The notes under the pieces: model-generated
The model's database searches: none
The model's input: only the letters and a program-made list of their open reading frames with translations
Told to the model about the DNA's origin: nothing
Shown here: piece after piece, positions 42,123 to 52,936 of the stretch
How the letters are laid out: the number at the start of each line of letters is the position of its first letter
How positions within the stretch are numbered: position 1 is the first letter of the stretch
NCBI RefSeq assembly: GCF_901000735.1
Contig: NC_081547.1
Coordinates: 11,329,156 to 11,393,155, forward strand
Source of the DNA: Corylus avellana
Taxonomy: Eukaryota > Streptophyta > Magnoliopsida > Fagales > Betulaceae
DNA length: 64,000 nt
Direction: 5' to 3'
Translations under genes and position numbers: made by a program

Positions 42123-42944
42123 TCACCAGATCTTTGTTTTGACCCAGAAGAAGAGGAAAACCACTCCTAACACAATGGCAACAGGGGCCCACTTCCGTAT
42201 TAACGCCTAAAAAAGAGATGCATAAGCAGATAAGTAAACTTCATCTTCCAAAAATAATAAGATAGATGAGAGCGACAATTCAATCTTATAAGAACACTTG
42301 GCAGCCGAAAGGACGCTAATAAAGAAAATGTCATGACTTGACAAAATCATAAAGAAAATTTCTGTAGTAAAGACAACTGATAAGTCAAATGGAAATTACT
42401 TAATGATTATGCATATACTTGTGTAAATTTAGTGTCATAGATGGCTGGATAGTCAGACAGTCCCTTCTATCATCAGAAATCTTTATTTGGAAAGGTGTCA
42501 AGTATATGTCTCATCTAAAAAAAACTTAACAATGATCTTTTCTTTATTTTTATTTTATTTTATTTTCTTGATGCCGGGGAACCACTCTAAGGCAGGGCCT
42601 TTCGGACCTATCCCTACAGAGTAAACCTTTGTCCCGTGCACCGCACTCTCGGAAATTTTTCTACACAGAACTAGTTAAATCGCTAGCTTTTTACTAGAGG
42701 GTGTGGCCTCAAGGGATTGTTTGTACCTATGAGGTATTGAACCTTAGACCTTAAAAGGATGATACCTCAAGACCAAGGCTTCCACCACTTGAGCCAACCC
42801 CTTGGGATCTTATCTTTATATTCACATCTAAATAAGGCACAATGACTCAATGAAGCTGAAGGCACAAATAACCAACCAGTGCCAATGAAACCACCAAGCA
42901 AAGTCCATACCCTAGTGGGAGTCCTCACAATATCTATTTGGAGG

Positions 42945-42983
<39 letters not shown>

Positions 42984-45900
42984 TGCATGAAAAAAAGCTC
43001 AAAGAGTTGGGGTAAAGTTGTGTTGCAAAATTGCATGCTGTGGAGTATCATAAAGGGAAAAATCCAATTACGTAAGAAGTTTTCTTTTAGAAAAAAGTTT
43101 CGTAAGCAACACAAATGTGGCTTCACAGGTGTGTCTGTGCGCCAAACAGATTGCAACTTCAGTCATACACTCAAGTATGCTCACAAGGACTCCACATAGC
43201 AAAGAGTTTAGCTGGATAATTCTCATGCATTTCATGCATTAATCAGATGAAACTAACCTGTCGATTTAAGTCTCTTGCCTTATCAGCATATATACGAGAT
43301 TCTGATGTTAATCGACTTGACATTTCACTGACCTCTGCAAAATCAAAATTTGAAAGAGATTAAATGACCTGTAATATGCACTACACATATTTTATGAAGG
43401 AAAAAAATAAAGGCATCTATCAAAAATGAAGGAACATTACAAATTAAGTAAAAATCTAGAGAAACAGAAATGTGTGGCATCTATAAAAAAATAAAAAAAG
43501 CAACTACAATTTTGTGTTGACACCATATAATTTGATGTCACAAACATAAGTTCACATTCAGTAGGAGACAGTAGCAAACAAAAAAATATTGATCACAGCT
43601 CATAAACCCCAGACCAGCCTTACCAGAATTCTAAAGCAAGTCTGACTATGCTTTCAACACTCCTCACACCACAACATGAGGACTCTAATATAACAAATGA
43701 GATCCATTTACATGTGGATAAATATCTATTGCACTCTACCATTATGTCGACCATGGTGAATCTTTTTGTAATATTATCTTGTTACATGACTAATTACAAA
43801 CACCTATAAACAAAGCAACATCCATGGTTTCCAAGCACACAGATACAGGCACTCCAAGACATTGAATTATATATTCTTTGCAGGCCCGTTAATTAAATGT
43901 TGATCCTAGAGACATGAATTACTGAATTTAACAGTGCCTTAGCTTGAAGATTTCCATTATGTTGGTAGCTTTAAAAAAATATAAGAACAAAACAATATAA
44001 CTAAATCTCAGTATTTATTTTTTTTAAAAAAAGGAATATCTTACGATCCAACTTTTCACCAACACCAAGAACTTCCTGAACATTGCGAGTCATTATTTGG
44101 TGGACTTCATAGAGTTCATTATTCAACTTTGAAATATTCCGCTGAGTACGAGTGTCCTGATATAGTTTCTTCGTTTTCTGTATGAATGTGTCTTTTAAAC
44201 ATAAAAAGAAATGGAAAACTCAAACCCATCAGAAGAAGCACCAAAAACAATGCTGTAAGAATATGAAGCACATAAAAGGACCATGTAGGAAAAGTGAGGC
44301 CCACCAAATTTAATGAAGGCATAAGGTCTGGCAGCAGTTTCAATTTGAGACCCATTAACGCGCTGAAATTCATTCTTGAGGTCTTCAAGGTATTGAAAGG
44401 CAAGTTTCTTAGGATAAGCACGGTCACACATTGTCAAGTAGCAAACGCGTCCTTCAATTATGTAACTAAGAACTTATGTCAAGGTAACCTTAAAATAATT
44501 CTAGCATTCATAAAAAATTATTATTTTAGTGGATCACTGTAACAACCCAAGGAAAACGCTAGCGACATCTACGCTCTCGTTCTAAAAGGACTAATCAAGT
44601 TGCAATTGGAGTTTTCTAAAATTTCTTATGAAGTTCAGTCTCACCTAGTAAGGAAGCAATGTAAGACTTAGCATACATGAACTCCTTTATATTCCACACA
44701 CTCTATGTGAGCTAATAATCTTCCTAATGTAAGACTAAAGTGTTACAATCATATAAAAAGATGATATAATGTCTTGACTGATGTAAAGAGTAACGAACTA
44801 TAACTGAGCCTCTTCCACAAACTAAAAGTTTTTACAACTATGATACTTCAGTGTCAGGACATGTTAGAAAAGACAGCATAAGTTCTACCCAAAGCTGCCA
44901 CACCCATCATATCTCAGATATGTCAAATAGGGCAGAATCATTTGAACTGAACAACTTAGCTCAGGGAACTTAATATCACAAACTTAGGGTTGTAAATGAA
45001 CAGAGTTGTTTATAAACAGCTCGAGCTCGACTCATATAAACTCAACTCGAGTTCGGTTCATTTATTCAACGAAACAAGCTTGAACATAAATTTAGGCTCA
45101 TTTTTAAACAAGCCAAACTCATATAAACTCTGTTCAACTTATATAAGCTCATATAACTCACATAAATTCCTTTTTATTATTTTTATAGTATTATTTAACT
45201 ATGTAATGTGAACATCTTAAGTATTTAAAAAGATAAAAGGAATTATCTCCCTAATATAATAGATATAGCTTAAATTATGATGATTGTGAGTCTTGATATA
45301 GATATATGTGTGTTTATATGTAGATAAGTGTAATTATGTGCGTATAATAAATTCATATATATATACTATAAAACATACATATAGAATCGAGATTGGATTG
45401 TTTAAGATTTGAGTTCATTTGTCTAATTAACTCAAATGATAAAATCTTAACAATAATTAATTAACTATGAATTTACACAAGAATTAAAAAGTAAATGAAC
45501 CAGTACCGAGTTTTAATAGATTATCTAGCTCGATAATTAGCTCGAGCTAGACTCATGTTCAAAACAAAATTAAAATCAAACTTGAACATTCAATATTCGG
45601 CTCAATTACAACCCTACACACACTCATCTACAAGTCTCATTAAGTCTACATAATTCACATTGTGTTTGAACCCCACCCCCAATTTAATTGGGATTGAGGC
45701 TTAGTCGAGTTAAGTTTGACAAAGATATTGCATATATCCAAACCATACCAGGAACAATACTGGAAAACTATTTTTCTCAAAAGTAATACATGAACAGAGG
45801 AATTAAAACGTAATGGCATGGCAACATTCATAAACAAACTCACAAGGATACTAGAAAATATAAGGGCCAATTTCAATTGACATCCTTGAAGCCTCATTCT

Positions 45901-46039
45901 CGCCCCTTGAGAGGTTTTTAAACAACGCCTTGACTTGCTGTTTGTAGAATTCAGCATCGTTTGAATCGTGGCCATCATCAAGCCCCTCTGCCAGTGGAAG
46001 ACCATCAGTAACGCGAGCAATCATCGTCAACTTCACCAT
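42123..46039 (-). CDS. SEC22: SEC22 R-SNARE vesicle-trafficking protein, copy 2
   Basis: Exons: 45852-46039, 44305-44465, 44045-44191, 43258-43334, 42123-42206 (stop 42123-42125); 657 nt with sizes identical to copy 1. It differs from copy 1 at R24H, Q47E, T57I, H63Y, D67E, P102S, D141N and L210F by my reading, with no stop. The U12-type intron 1 (44466-45851) is preserved. Here the donor boundary makes TA+T, a Tyr codon; reading through instead gives TAG. An LTR sits 66 bp past the stop codon and its promoter region is in an N gap, so expression is uncertain. Function would be as for copy 1. Confidence 0.9.
42571..42808 (-). mobile_element. SINE in SEC22 copy 2 intron 4
   Basis: Duplicate of the copy 1 SINE, preceded on the plus strand by a T-rich tail (42532-42570). 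Present in both units, so it predates the duplication. Confidence 0.7.
42945..42983. repeat. (AT)n(AG)n microsatellite, unit 2
   Basis: Shorter allele of the repeat at 31866-31923. Confidence 0.85.
44987..45617. repeat. MITE in SEC22 intron 1, copy 2
   Basis: Same element and position as 33956-34586. Confidence 0.6.
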
Positions 46040-46090
46040 CTTCAGTTCACAACTTCTCAGCTATTCAAAAAATTTAAAATAAAAAATAAA

Positions 46091-46692
46091 NNNNNNNNNN
46101 NNNNNNNNNNNNNNNNNNNNNNNNNNNNNNNNNNNNNNNNNNNNNNNNNNNNNNNNNNNNNNNNNNNNNNNNNNNNNNNNNNNNNNNNNNNNNNNNNNNN
46201 NNNNNNNNNNNNNNNNNNNNNNNNNNNNNNNNNNNNNNNNNNNNNNNNNNNNNNNNNNNNNNNNNNNNNNNNNNNNNNNNNNNNNNNNNNNNNNNNNNNN
46301 NNNNNNNNNNNNNNNNNNNNNNNNNNNNNNNNNNNNNNNNNNNNNNNNNNNNNNNNNNNNNNNNNNNNNNNNNNNNNNNNNNNNNNNNNNNNNNNNNNNN
46401 NNNNNNNNNNNNNNNNNNNNNNNNNNNNNNNNNNNNNNNNNNNNNNNNNNNNNNNNNNNNNNNNNNNNNNNNNNNNNNNNNNNNNNNNNNNNNNNNNNNN
46501 NNNNNNNNNNNNNNNNNNNNNNNNNNNNNNNNNNNNNNNNNNNNNNNNNNNNNNNNNNNNNNNNNNNNNNNNNNNNNNNNNNNNNNNNNNNNNNNNNNNN
46601 NNNNNNNNNNNNNNNNNNNNNNNNNNNNNNNNNNNNNNNNNNNNNNNNNNNNNNNNNNNNNNNNNNNNNNNNNNNNNNNNNNNNNNNNNNNN
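46091..46692. other. Assembly gap, 602 N
   Basis: Covers the promoter and 5' leader of SEC22 copy 2 and the right edge of the segmental duplication. Confidence 0.95.
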
Positions 46693-49080
46693 TTCCTGGG
46701 TCCAAAGCTCTGACTAGAACTTGATTTAACTAATCGAAGACAATATAAGATACAATAACAAGCAGAGAATATATAAGAAGAATATGATGAAGAAGAAGGT
46801 GCAAAGAAAGAGAAAATCCCAAGACTTTCCCTCGACGCTGTGGGTCTCGCCTCAAACAAGTTTGANNNNNNNNNNNNNNNNNNNNTATTGCTATCCAGGT
46901 TTGTGGATTTCTTTATCCTATTCGCCTTCGGTCATAACGGTATGTATATCCTGTTTAGGTACGAGTGTAAGGTGGCCTTTCCCTTATTTAAGAATATTTC
47001 ACATACACATATTTCACGCATGCATACACACAAGAACTGAGGATTGAAGTCAAATGAGTCGAGTCAAACTTATATGAGTCGTGGTCGCGAGCATTATTTA
47101 AGCCAAGTTTATATAAATATGGATTGTTTAATATTTTGAGCAAATTTTTGTGTTTACAAATAATTCTTTTATTATTTAAACTAAGACTGAATTGAGTTTA
47201 ACCGAACCGAGCTAAGCCAAATTCATAATCAGCTAGTGTAATACCCCTAACTATAATTGAAAAAGATTTGTAAAGTCCACAAAATAAAAATTATTTGGTA
47301 AATTGAGAAGTGTTTTTAAATAAATAAAAAACTGGGGAGTATTTTTTTTAAAAAAAAAGGATCATTTAGTGGTAGCCTCCATAAGATTGCTAGATGGATC
47401 AGGCAATCCCCTTTAGTTAAGCCCTACTTTTGTCTTTGGTTTGATGGTTGTATGTGTTAAAAATGTGGTATATTTTGTTTTGGGTTGATTTGGTCGGTCT
47501 CATAATTTGCACAATTCCCCACCCATCCAGCACAATTATGTGAGTATGCATCCAAATTCTTTTCGTCAATCAAAATGTTTATCAATTGATCTCGAGCTGG
47601 CCACCGAATTTGATCTGGTAGTGATGAATAATTTTGGAAATTACTTTTGTATTTTTCTTACATCACTTTAAAAATGATGACAGCTGAAAGTATGACAAGT
47701 TTTAAATGCTTCCGTATTATTCTACAAAATAACTTTTAAAATTTACCAATGGTGCATAATTCCGCACAAGTTAATGTGCATTCTCTCCTGAAGCAAATGA
47801 GGATGACTGTGAATTCTCACAAGCAAAATGGGTTGCATCTCATAATTCTTTTGGGTTTTATCCTAGTAGCGATCGCCTATCACTTGTTTGATATTCAATA
47901 ATAAAAATAGATAATCCAATCAATCTTAACAAAAATCAATAATAAAAACAAACGGTGAAATAAATTTTAGGCATAGTGTCTCCCAACCCAAAAATCATTA
48001 TATTTAATAATATGAGCTTTTTAAAAAAATAATAAAAATTATAGAAAATTGAGCAGGGTTTAGGGTTTCTAGTTTTTCAATAGAAGACCTTTATTTATAT
48101 CAAAGGTTAGCGTTTTTAGATTTTCTTTTTTGGTTTTTACTTGTCAAGAAAAATAAAATTCCTTAAAGTATATGTTCCAACTTAATTTGAACAAATACAT
48201 CATAATCTTTGCCAAAAGTTACACAACCCAGAAGTGGTGAATAAAGTTTCTTCTAACTCAATTTATTAAATTAATATTTATACATTTTAAAAAAAAAAAA
48301 AAAAAGACCTGTAGGAGGAGCCGAGGCGGTGGTCATTTACAAGTAATAACAGCCCTCGATTTATTCCACTCTTCTTTTTATTTTCTAGATTTAAGATCTA
48401 CGAAAATTGACGTTTAGAAACATCCTACAACACAAAATCATTTGGAGAAAGTAAAAGGCATTTTGTTGGAATCTATTTATCAAAGCCTTCGTTAGTTGTA
48501 ACGGAAGAAAGAAGTACTTAGATTATACATTAATGTTGCATTGGCCGCTCACAAGTCACAAATATACTAATTGTTGATTCAGCTTAGGTTTATATATACA
48601 AGACGCAATCTAGGATGTCACACGTCTTCAATTGTTAATGTGATATTCTCAATTTGCGTTTTTTGTCTTGTTCGCAAAAGACATGTAACCATTGGTCAAG
48701 CATTACATCTTGGACATGTATATAAATCATCACTTAAATTTATTTATTTAATTAATATTGCAACACTCTCACTCACGTATAGGTTTAAACTTTTTTTCTT
48801 AATAAGTGAAGGTTAACACATTTGAGAACTTTGGTTTTAATATAATGTTAAATCCTTGCTTGTTTCAAAAGATTAAACTAATAAAAAAATGATATATTTA
48901 ATTAGTATGCTAAGCTCTCTTAATTATTTATTCCTTACTATTTTTCCAAAGCTACAGAGAAGCCCCATCCCTTGAGATGCATAAAGTCCTTTTATAGTAG
49001 TATCGGCGATGCACGCATAGAGCTTTACAGTAACCTAGGGTCCTAGATGACAAAAGTAAATTAAGTAATGAAGCGCACGC
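46693..49080. other. No gene identified; includes a 20-N gap at 46866-46885
   Basis: AT-rich intergenic DNA. Bases 47050-47250 contain degraded GAGTCGAG/CCGAACCGAGC words of the GAGCTCGAG MITE family. Nothing else supports a feature. Confidence 0.5.
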
Positions 49081-49091
49081 GTCCCACATCG
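49081..49091 (+). promoter_or_regulatory. Upstream sequence element (USE) of U3 gene
   Basis: GTCCCACATCG, an exact match to the plant snRNA/snoRNA USE consensus RTCCCACATCG, 66 bp upstream of the predicted start. Confidence 0.92.
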
Positions 49092-49113
49092 AATAGTTAT
49101 GAAATAGAAAAGC

Positions 49114-49122
49114 TATTTATAT
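49114..49122 (+). promoter_or_regulatory. TATA box of U3 gene
   Basis: TATTTATAT, 22 bp after the USE. Plant Pol III-type snRNA genes have this short spacing, whereas Pol II-type genes have about 10 bp more. Confidence 0.85.
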
Positions 49123-49146
49123 GGCGCGATTTCTGCTTAGTTGGGT

Positions 49147-49353
49147 ACGACCTTACTTGAACAGGATCTGTTCTATAGGCTCGTACCTCTGTATCCTTGA
49201 GTTCTAAGGAGACAGGAACCTAAATCTGGTTGATGAACCATGGCTGTGCGATCAGAGCGTGATTGACAGCGTCATGGTCCTCGGGTCATTGATGCAGTAG
49301 AGGATCGTTCTCAGCCATTACTAGGCTGGGATGGTCGTACAGCTGTCTGACAG
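49147..49353 (+). ncRNA. U3: U3 small nucleolar RNA
   Basis: The sequence begins ACGACCTTACTTGAACAGG, the conserved plant U3 5' end, continues with TCTGTTCTATAGGCTCGTAC, and has the expected boxes in order: C' TGATGA at 49231-49236, box B around GAGCGTGA at 49255-49262, box C TTGATGCA at 49289-49296 and box D CTGA at 49347-49350. Length about 207 nt, near the usual plant size. U3 guides early pre-rRNA cleavages at the 5' external spacer in the nucleolus within the SSU processome. The spacing of USE and TATA indicates RNA polymerase III, as known for plant U3. No disruption of the boxes is seen, so it may be active. The exact 3' end is inferred. Confidence 0.93.
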
Positions 49354-49363
49354 ATTACCTCCC

Positions 49364-49368
49364 TTTTT
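49364..49368 (+). terminator. Pol III terminator of U3 gene
   Basis: Run of five T, 14 bp after box D. Confidence 0.75.
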
Positions 49369-49496
49369 GTCAACTTTCGAGTGCCTTTTTTATTTTTAAA
49401 AATCAAACTCTTTTTTACATTACCAAATAATTATCTTTACTTTTAAAAAAATTTAAAATTATTTTCATCTTTTTATCACATCAATTAATTTTTAAG

Positions 49497-50020
49497 ATAA
49501 AGTTCACATGTTCCCTCAAACTACTAATAAATTAATAATGTTCTTTTTAAACTATTAAAATATTGTCAATGTCTCTTCTAAGACTAGCAAAAAGATAAAA
49601 ATGTTCCTATATATTTCTCAATAAGACAAAAATACCCTTAGAAATTAAAAAAAAATAAAATAAATTTTAAAAAAAAACAATTTTATTTTTAAAATGGAAA
49701 TTTTTATTTTTATTTTTAAAAAAATTAACAATTTTTTAAAACAGAAATTTTTATTTATAAAACAAAACAAAAAATTTCAATTTAAAAAAATAATTAATTT
49801 TTTTCTTATAAAAAGAATTTTTTTTTTAATTTAAAATTTGCCACCCTTTAGAATATATTTTTTTTAATTTTAGTTTTAAGTTTTTTTTAGAAGTTTTAGT
49901 ATTTTTGTTTTTATTTTACTAAGAGTAATTTCATCATTAGGGGAACATTGACAATTTTTAGTAGTTTGAGGAAACATTGTCAATTGGGTAGTAGTTTGAA
50001 AGAGGTATGTGCACTTTCCC
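49497..50020. repeat. TIR element family 'CAAATTACCAC' copy 3
   Basis: AAAGTTCACATGTTCCCTC at the left is inverted at the right (GGTATGTGCACTTTCCCC). Between them are AT homopolymer tracts and ATTGTCAATG words shared with 1443-1843. Confidence 0.65.
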
Positions 50021-51354
50021 CAAATTTTTATTTGGAGATCAGTTGAACATCTTCTAGTAAAAATTATAATTAGTTGAGTTGATAGAATGAATAATTAGTT
50101 AGGAGAAATGTTAAGGGTACGCGAAATCTTTTACTAAGTGATATGTACTAAAATGATGTGTAACTTATTTATTAGTATCCGTAGTGTTTCACTTGATTAA
50201 TTGTGTTGATTCTTTCCAATGAATAAAAGATTTGGTATCCCTATCATTTCTTGTTAGTTATTGGACGTTCTATCTTAAAAATGATGCATTCGGATCTTTG
50301 CTAGTTGTTTGAGTTGTGGGTCGTCGGACCTTTTGAGCTATTTGGTGGGTGGGTATTGGAAGCCCATCAGTAGTTAGACCCTCCAATAATTTAATTTCCC
50401 TTGATTACGTCTTGATTCTAGCAACTAAAACTTACATACAAACACTTTTAGTAAAAACTGTAATTAGTTGAGGTAGGGGAATAAAGAATAAGTTATTTGA
50501 TGTTATATCTTAGGAAGGATGTGCTCAAATCCTTCTTGTTTGTTTAGGCTGTGGGCCACTAGACCTTCTAGCTTTTGATAGCCATTCATCAGGAAGCCTG
50601 TCGGTAGCTAGGCCTTCCAATAGTTTCCTTAATTCCCTTGAACAATTGTATTATTAGTCGTTCACTGAGACGGACCTATGCACATAATGGGTGGGCCATG
50701 GCCACCCCCGATTTTATAATTTTTTTTATTAATTTTACTTTTAAAATTTGCATTTGAGACTTGGGCTCAAAAGAAAGTAGTCCACAATTTTTTGTTTGGC
50801 TTAGACCCGTAAAAAACAATCCAAATTTTTTAAGAATGCATTGGGCCTTTCAAACAAGAAAACGCATATGACCGTAATGCCCCAAACCCATGAATTAAAA
50901 TGCCATACGTCTATCCCTAAAATTCATATTGTTTTCGAGAGTGCAGCATGCATATGAGAAAAGTTTCTAGTTCCGTCACTGGGTGTGGGACATTATTTAA
51001 AGTGTTTTATTTTTTACAATATCTTGTGGGTTTTTTTCTTTTCTTTTCTTTTAAAGTACTTTAGTGGCGGGATCACATCTAAAAACTTATTTGGAGAAGT
51101 GTTGTTTAAGAAAGAAGTGCTGTTTTTTTTTTTTTTTGGAAAGGAATCGAGCGGTTTTAGTATTTGAAAATTGAGGAGAACTTCTTAATTTTTTATTTTT
51201 TTTTCCCAAACAAACACTTTTAAAAAACAAAAATAAAAAAAATCAAACTAATTATAACTTCTTTTAAATTTCCTTTTCAATTTATATAGATCAAGTTATA
51301 TTCGCTTAACTTAGCACGCACCATATATGGCCTTTGCACTTGTTTATAGGTTAG
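50021..51354. other. No gene identified
   Basis: Intergenic sequence. Bases 50270-50420 and 50510-50650 are imperfect repeats of each other (words GGATGTGCTCAAATCC/GATGCATTCGGATC and GTGGGCC/GTGGGTC followed by AGACCTT/GGACCTT). Otherwise unremarkable. Confidence 0.45.
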
Positions 51355-51590
51355 GAGTATGTTTGTGATTGTATTTGAGAAATATAGTTTTTAAGTCAAA
51401 AAGTGTTTTTTGACAAAAGCTTCATTTTTTTTTTTTTTACAAAAATACGTTTTGGCCATTTTTAGAGTAAAAAAAAAAAAAAAAAAATTGTATTTTTTAC
51501 CAAACATGTAAGCTTTTGTTTGACACAACTTTTAGATACTAAAAGTACATTTTAAGCTTTCTAATACAATTTCAAACAGCCCTACGTGCC
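51355..51590. repeat. TIR element, family 'GTTTGGATTGCGTTTGAG' copy 2
   Basis: ATGTTTGTGATTGTATTTGAG at the left and TACAATTTCAAACAG at the right, homopolymer-rich centre, as at 26757-27013. Confidence 0.5.
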
Positions 51591-52936
51591 TCAAAGTCTA
51601 TTTTCCTAGGAAAAAATTTATACCTAATCTTTGAGTTTTTATGCGATTTCAATTTAGCATAGAATTTTTTGATTTGGACAGTCAACCGGTAATTCATGTT
51701 TTTCAAATAGGTTTTCCCATCGACTATCTATCCAAAAAAGTAAAGAAATAGTGCCACTCTCTAGGTAATTCATGTTTTTCAAATTGGTCTTCCCATTAAC
51801 TTATATTCAAAAAGTAACATAATTAATTCTAAGTAGCCAGTTTGTGCCATGTCATACATAAGTACCATTTCTCTTATAGGAGCTGATTCACTATCATTTA
51901 TCTTATTTAATAATCGAGCTTAAATTTGTATCTATAATTGACTCATTTATTAAGTGAACCGAGTGAAAGTCAAATCTATTCAGGTCGGGTTCAAGTGGCT
52001 TTGTTTGTTCAACAACCCTATTTGAGGGTATTGGAGCTTTGAGTGATTTTCTCTTCACTAATTTTCGTATTCTATCTATGGTTGGTGTTCATCTCTGCCT
52101 ATAGATGCACCTCACATGGAAAAGAACCAAATAATTATGGTATTCTTGCGTGTGATTGTTTTTGTGTTATCTACCTTAATTGTGGACTCTTCCACAACCC
52201 AGGAAATAACATAGATATCTCTGGCATAGTACCAAAACATCAACATTATCCAATGCATCTCTAACCTTAGAAACTTTTGCAATGTTTTCTCTGCACACAT
52301 TAGTAACACAAAAATGATTTTCAGCTCATAAAATCATTATAGAATGGATATTTTTTTAATTTTTGATAATCACTTGGAAGCAAGCCCCACACCACCACCT
52401 CAATGAGGGAACACGGCTTTAGCATTTGGTGCAAGTCACGCTATATATCTGGCATTGTATGAAATTCCAAACAGTAATATTTGTTTTAGACATTCCATCA
52501 AAAATCTCCTCAACATATTCATTTCGCTCACAAGTCATACATAACTCAATACTCTTTCTTAATAAAGAGAAACAATCTGAAAGAAGTGAGTCAACCACAA
52601 GAATAAAAGAGAAATAGGCTCTTTACTTGAATCAAAATTCCAATTCAAATTCAAAGGCAGATTGATATTTTGTTCCAAAAAAAATCGCAAATCCAGATTT
52701 GATTGTCATATCATGGGGCATACCAATCGACAACTAGATTGTTTTAAAAACAAATGGAAGCCCCAAGACATCCAAAGGGATTTCGGGAGGATATTCTCCA
52801 TCAAGTGACTTTTAACATAGATACAAAAATGAAATGCCACAAGGAAATGCAGGTGACCAGCTTTCAGCAAACTCAACTAATACTACAACCTCAAAACATC
52901 ATTGACAAAGAACATGTACTGGATTAGAGGAACGAT
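51591..52936. other. Intergenic, then FLU 3' flank
   Basis: No gene seen. The last few hundred bases probably include the FLU 3'-UTR. Confidence 0.45.

Larger units (their letters stand above)
40733..46090. repeat. Tandem segmental duplication, unit 2
   Basis: Counterpart of 30233-35050, longer because of the LTR inserted at 41499-42056. It runs into the 602-N gap just upstream of the SEC22 ATG. Confidence 0.92.

Noticed and set aside
45968..46859. Long open frames of 214-261 codons
   Set aside because: Almost entirely N, so they contain no information.
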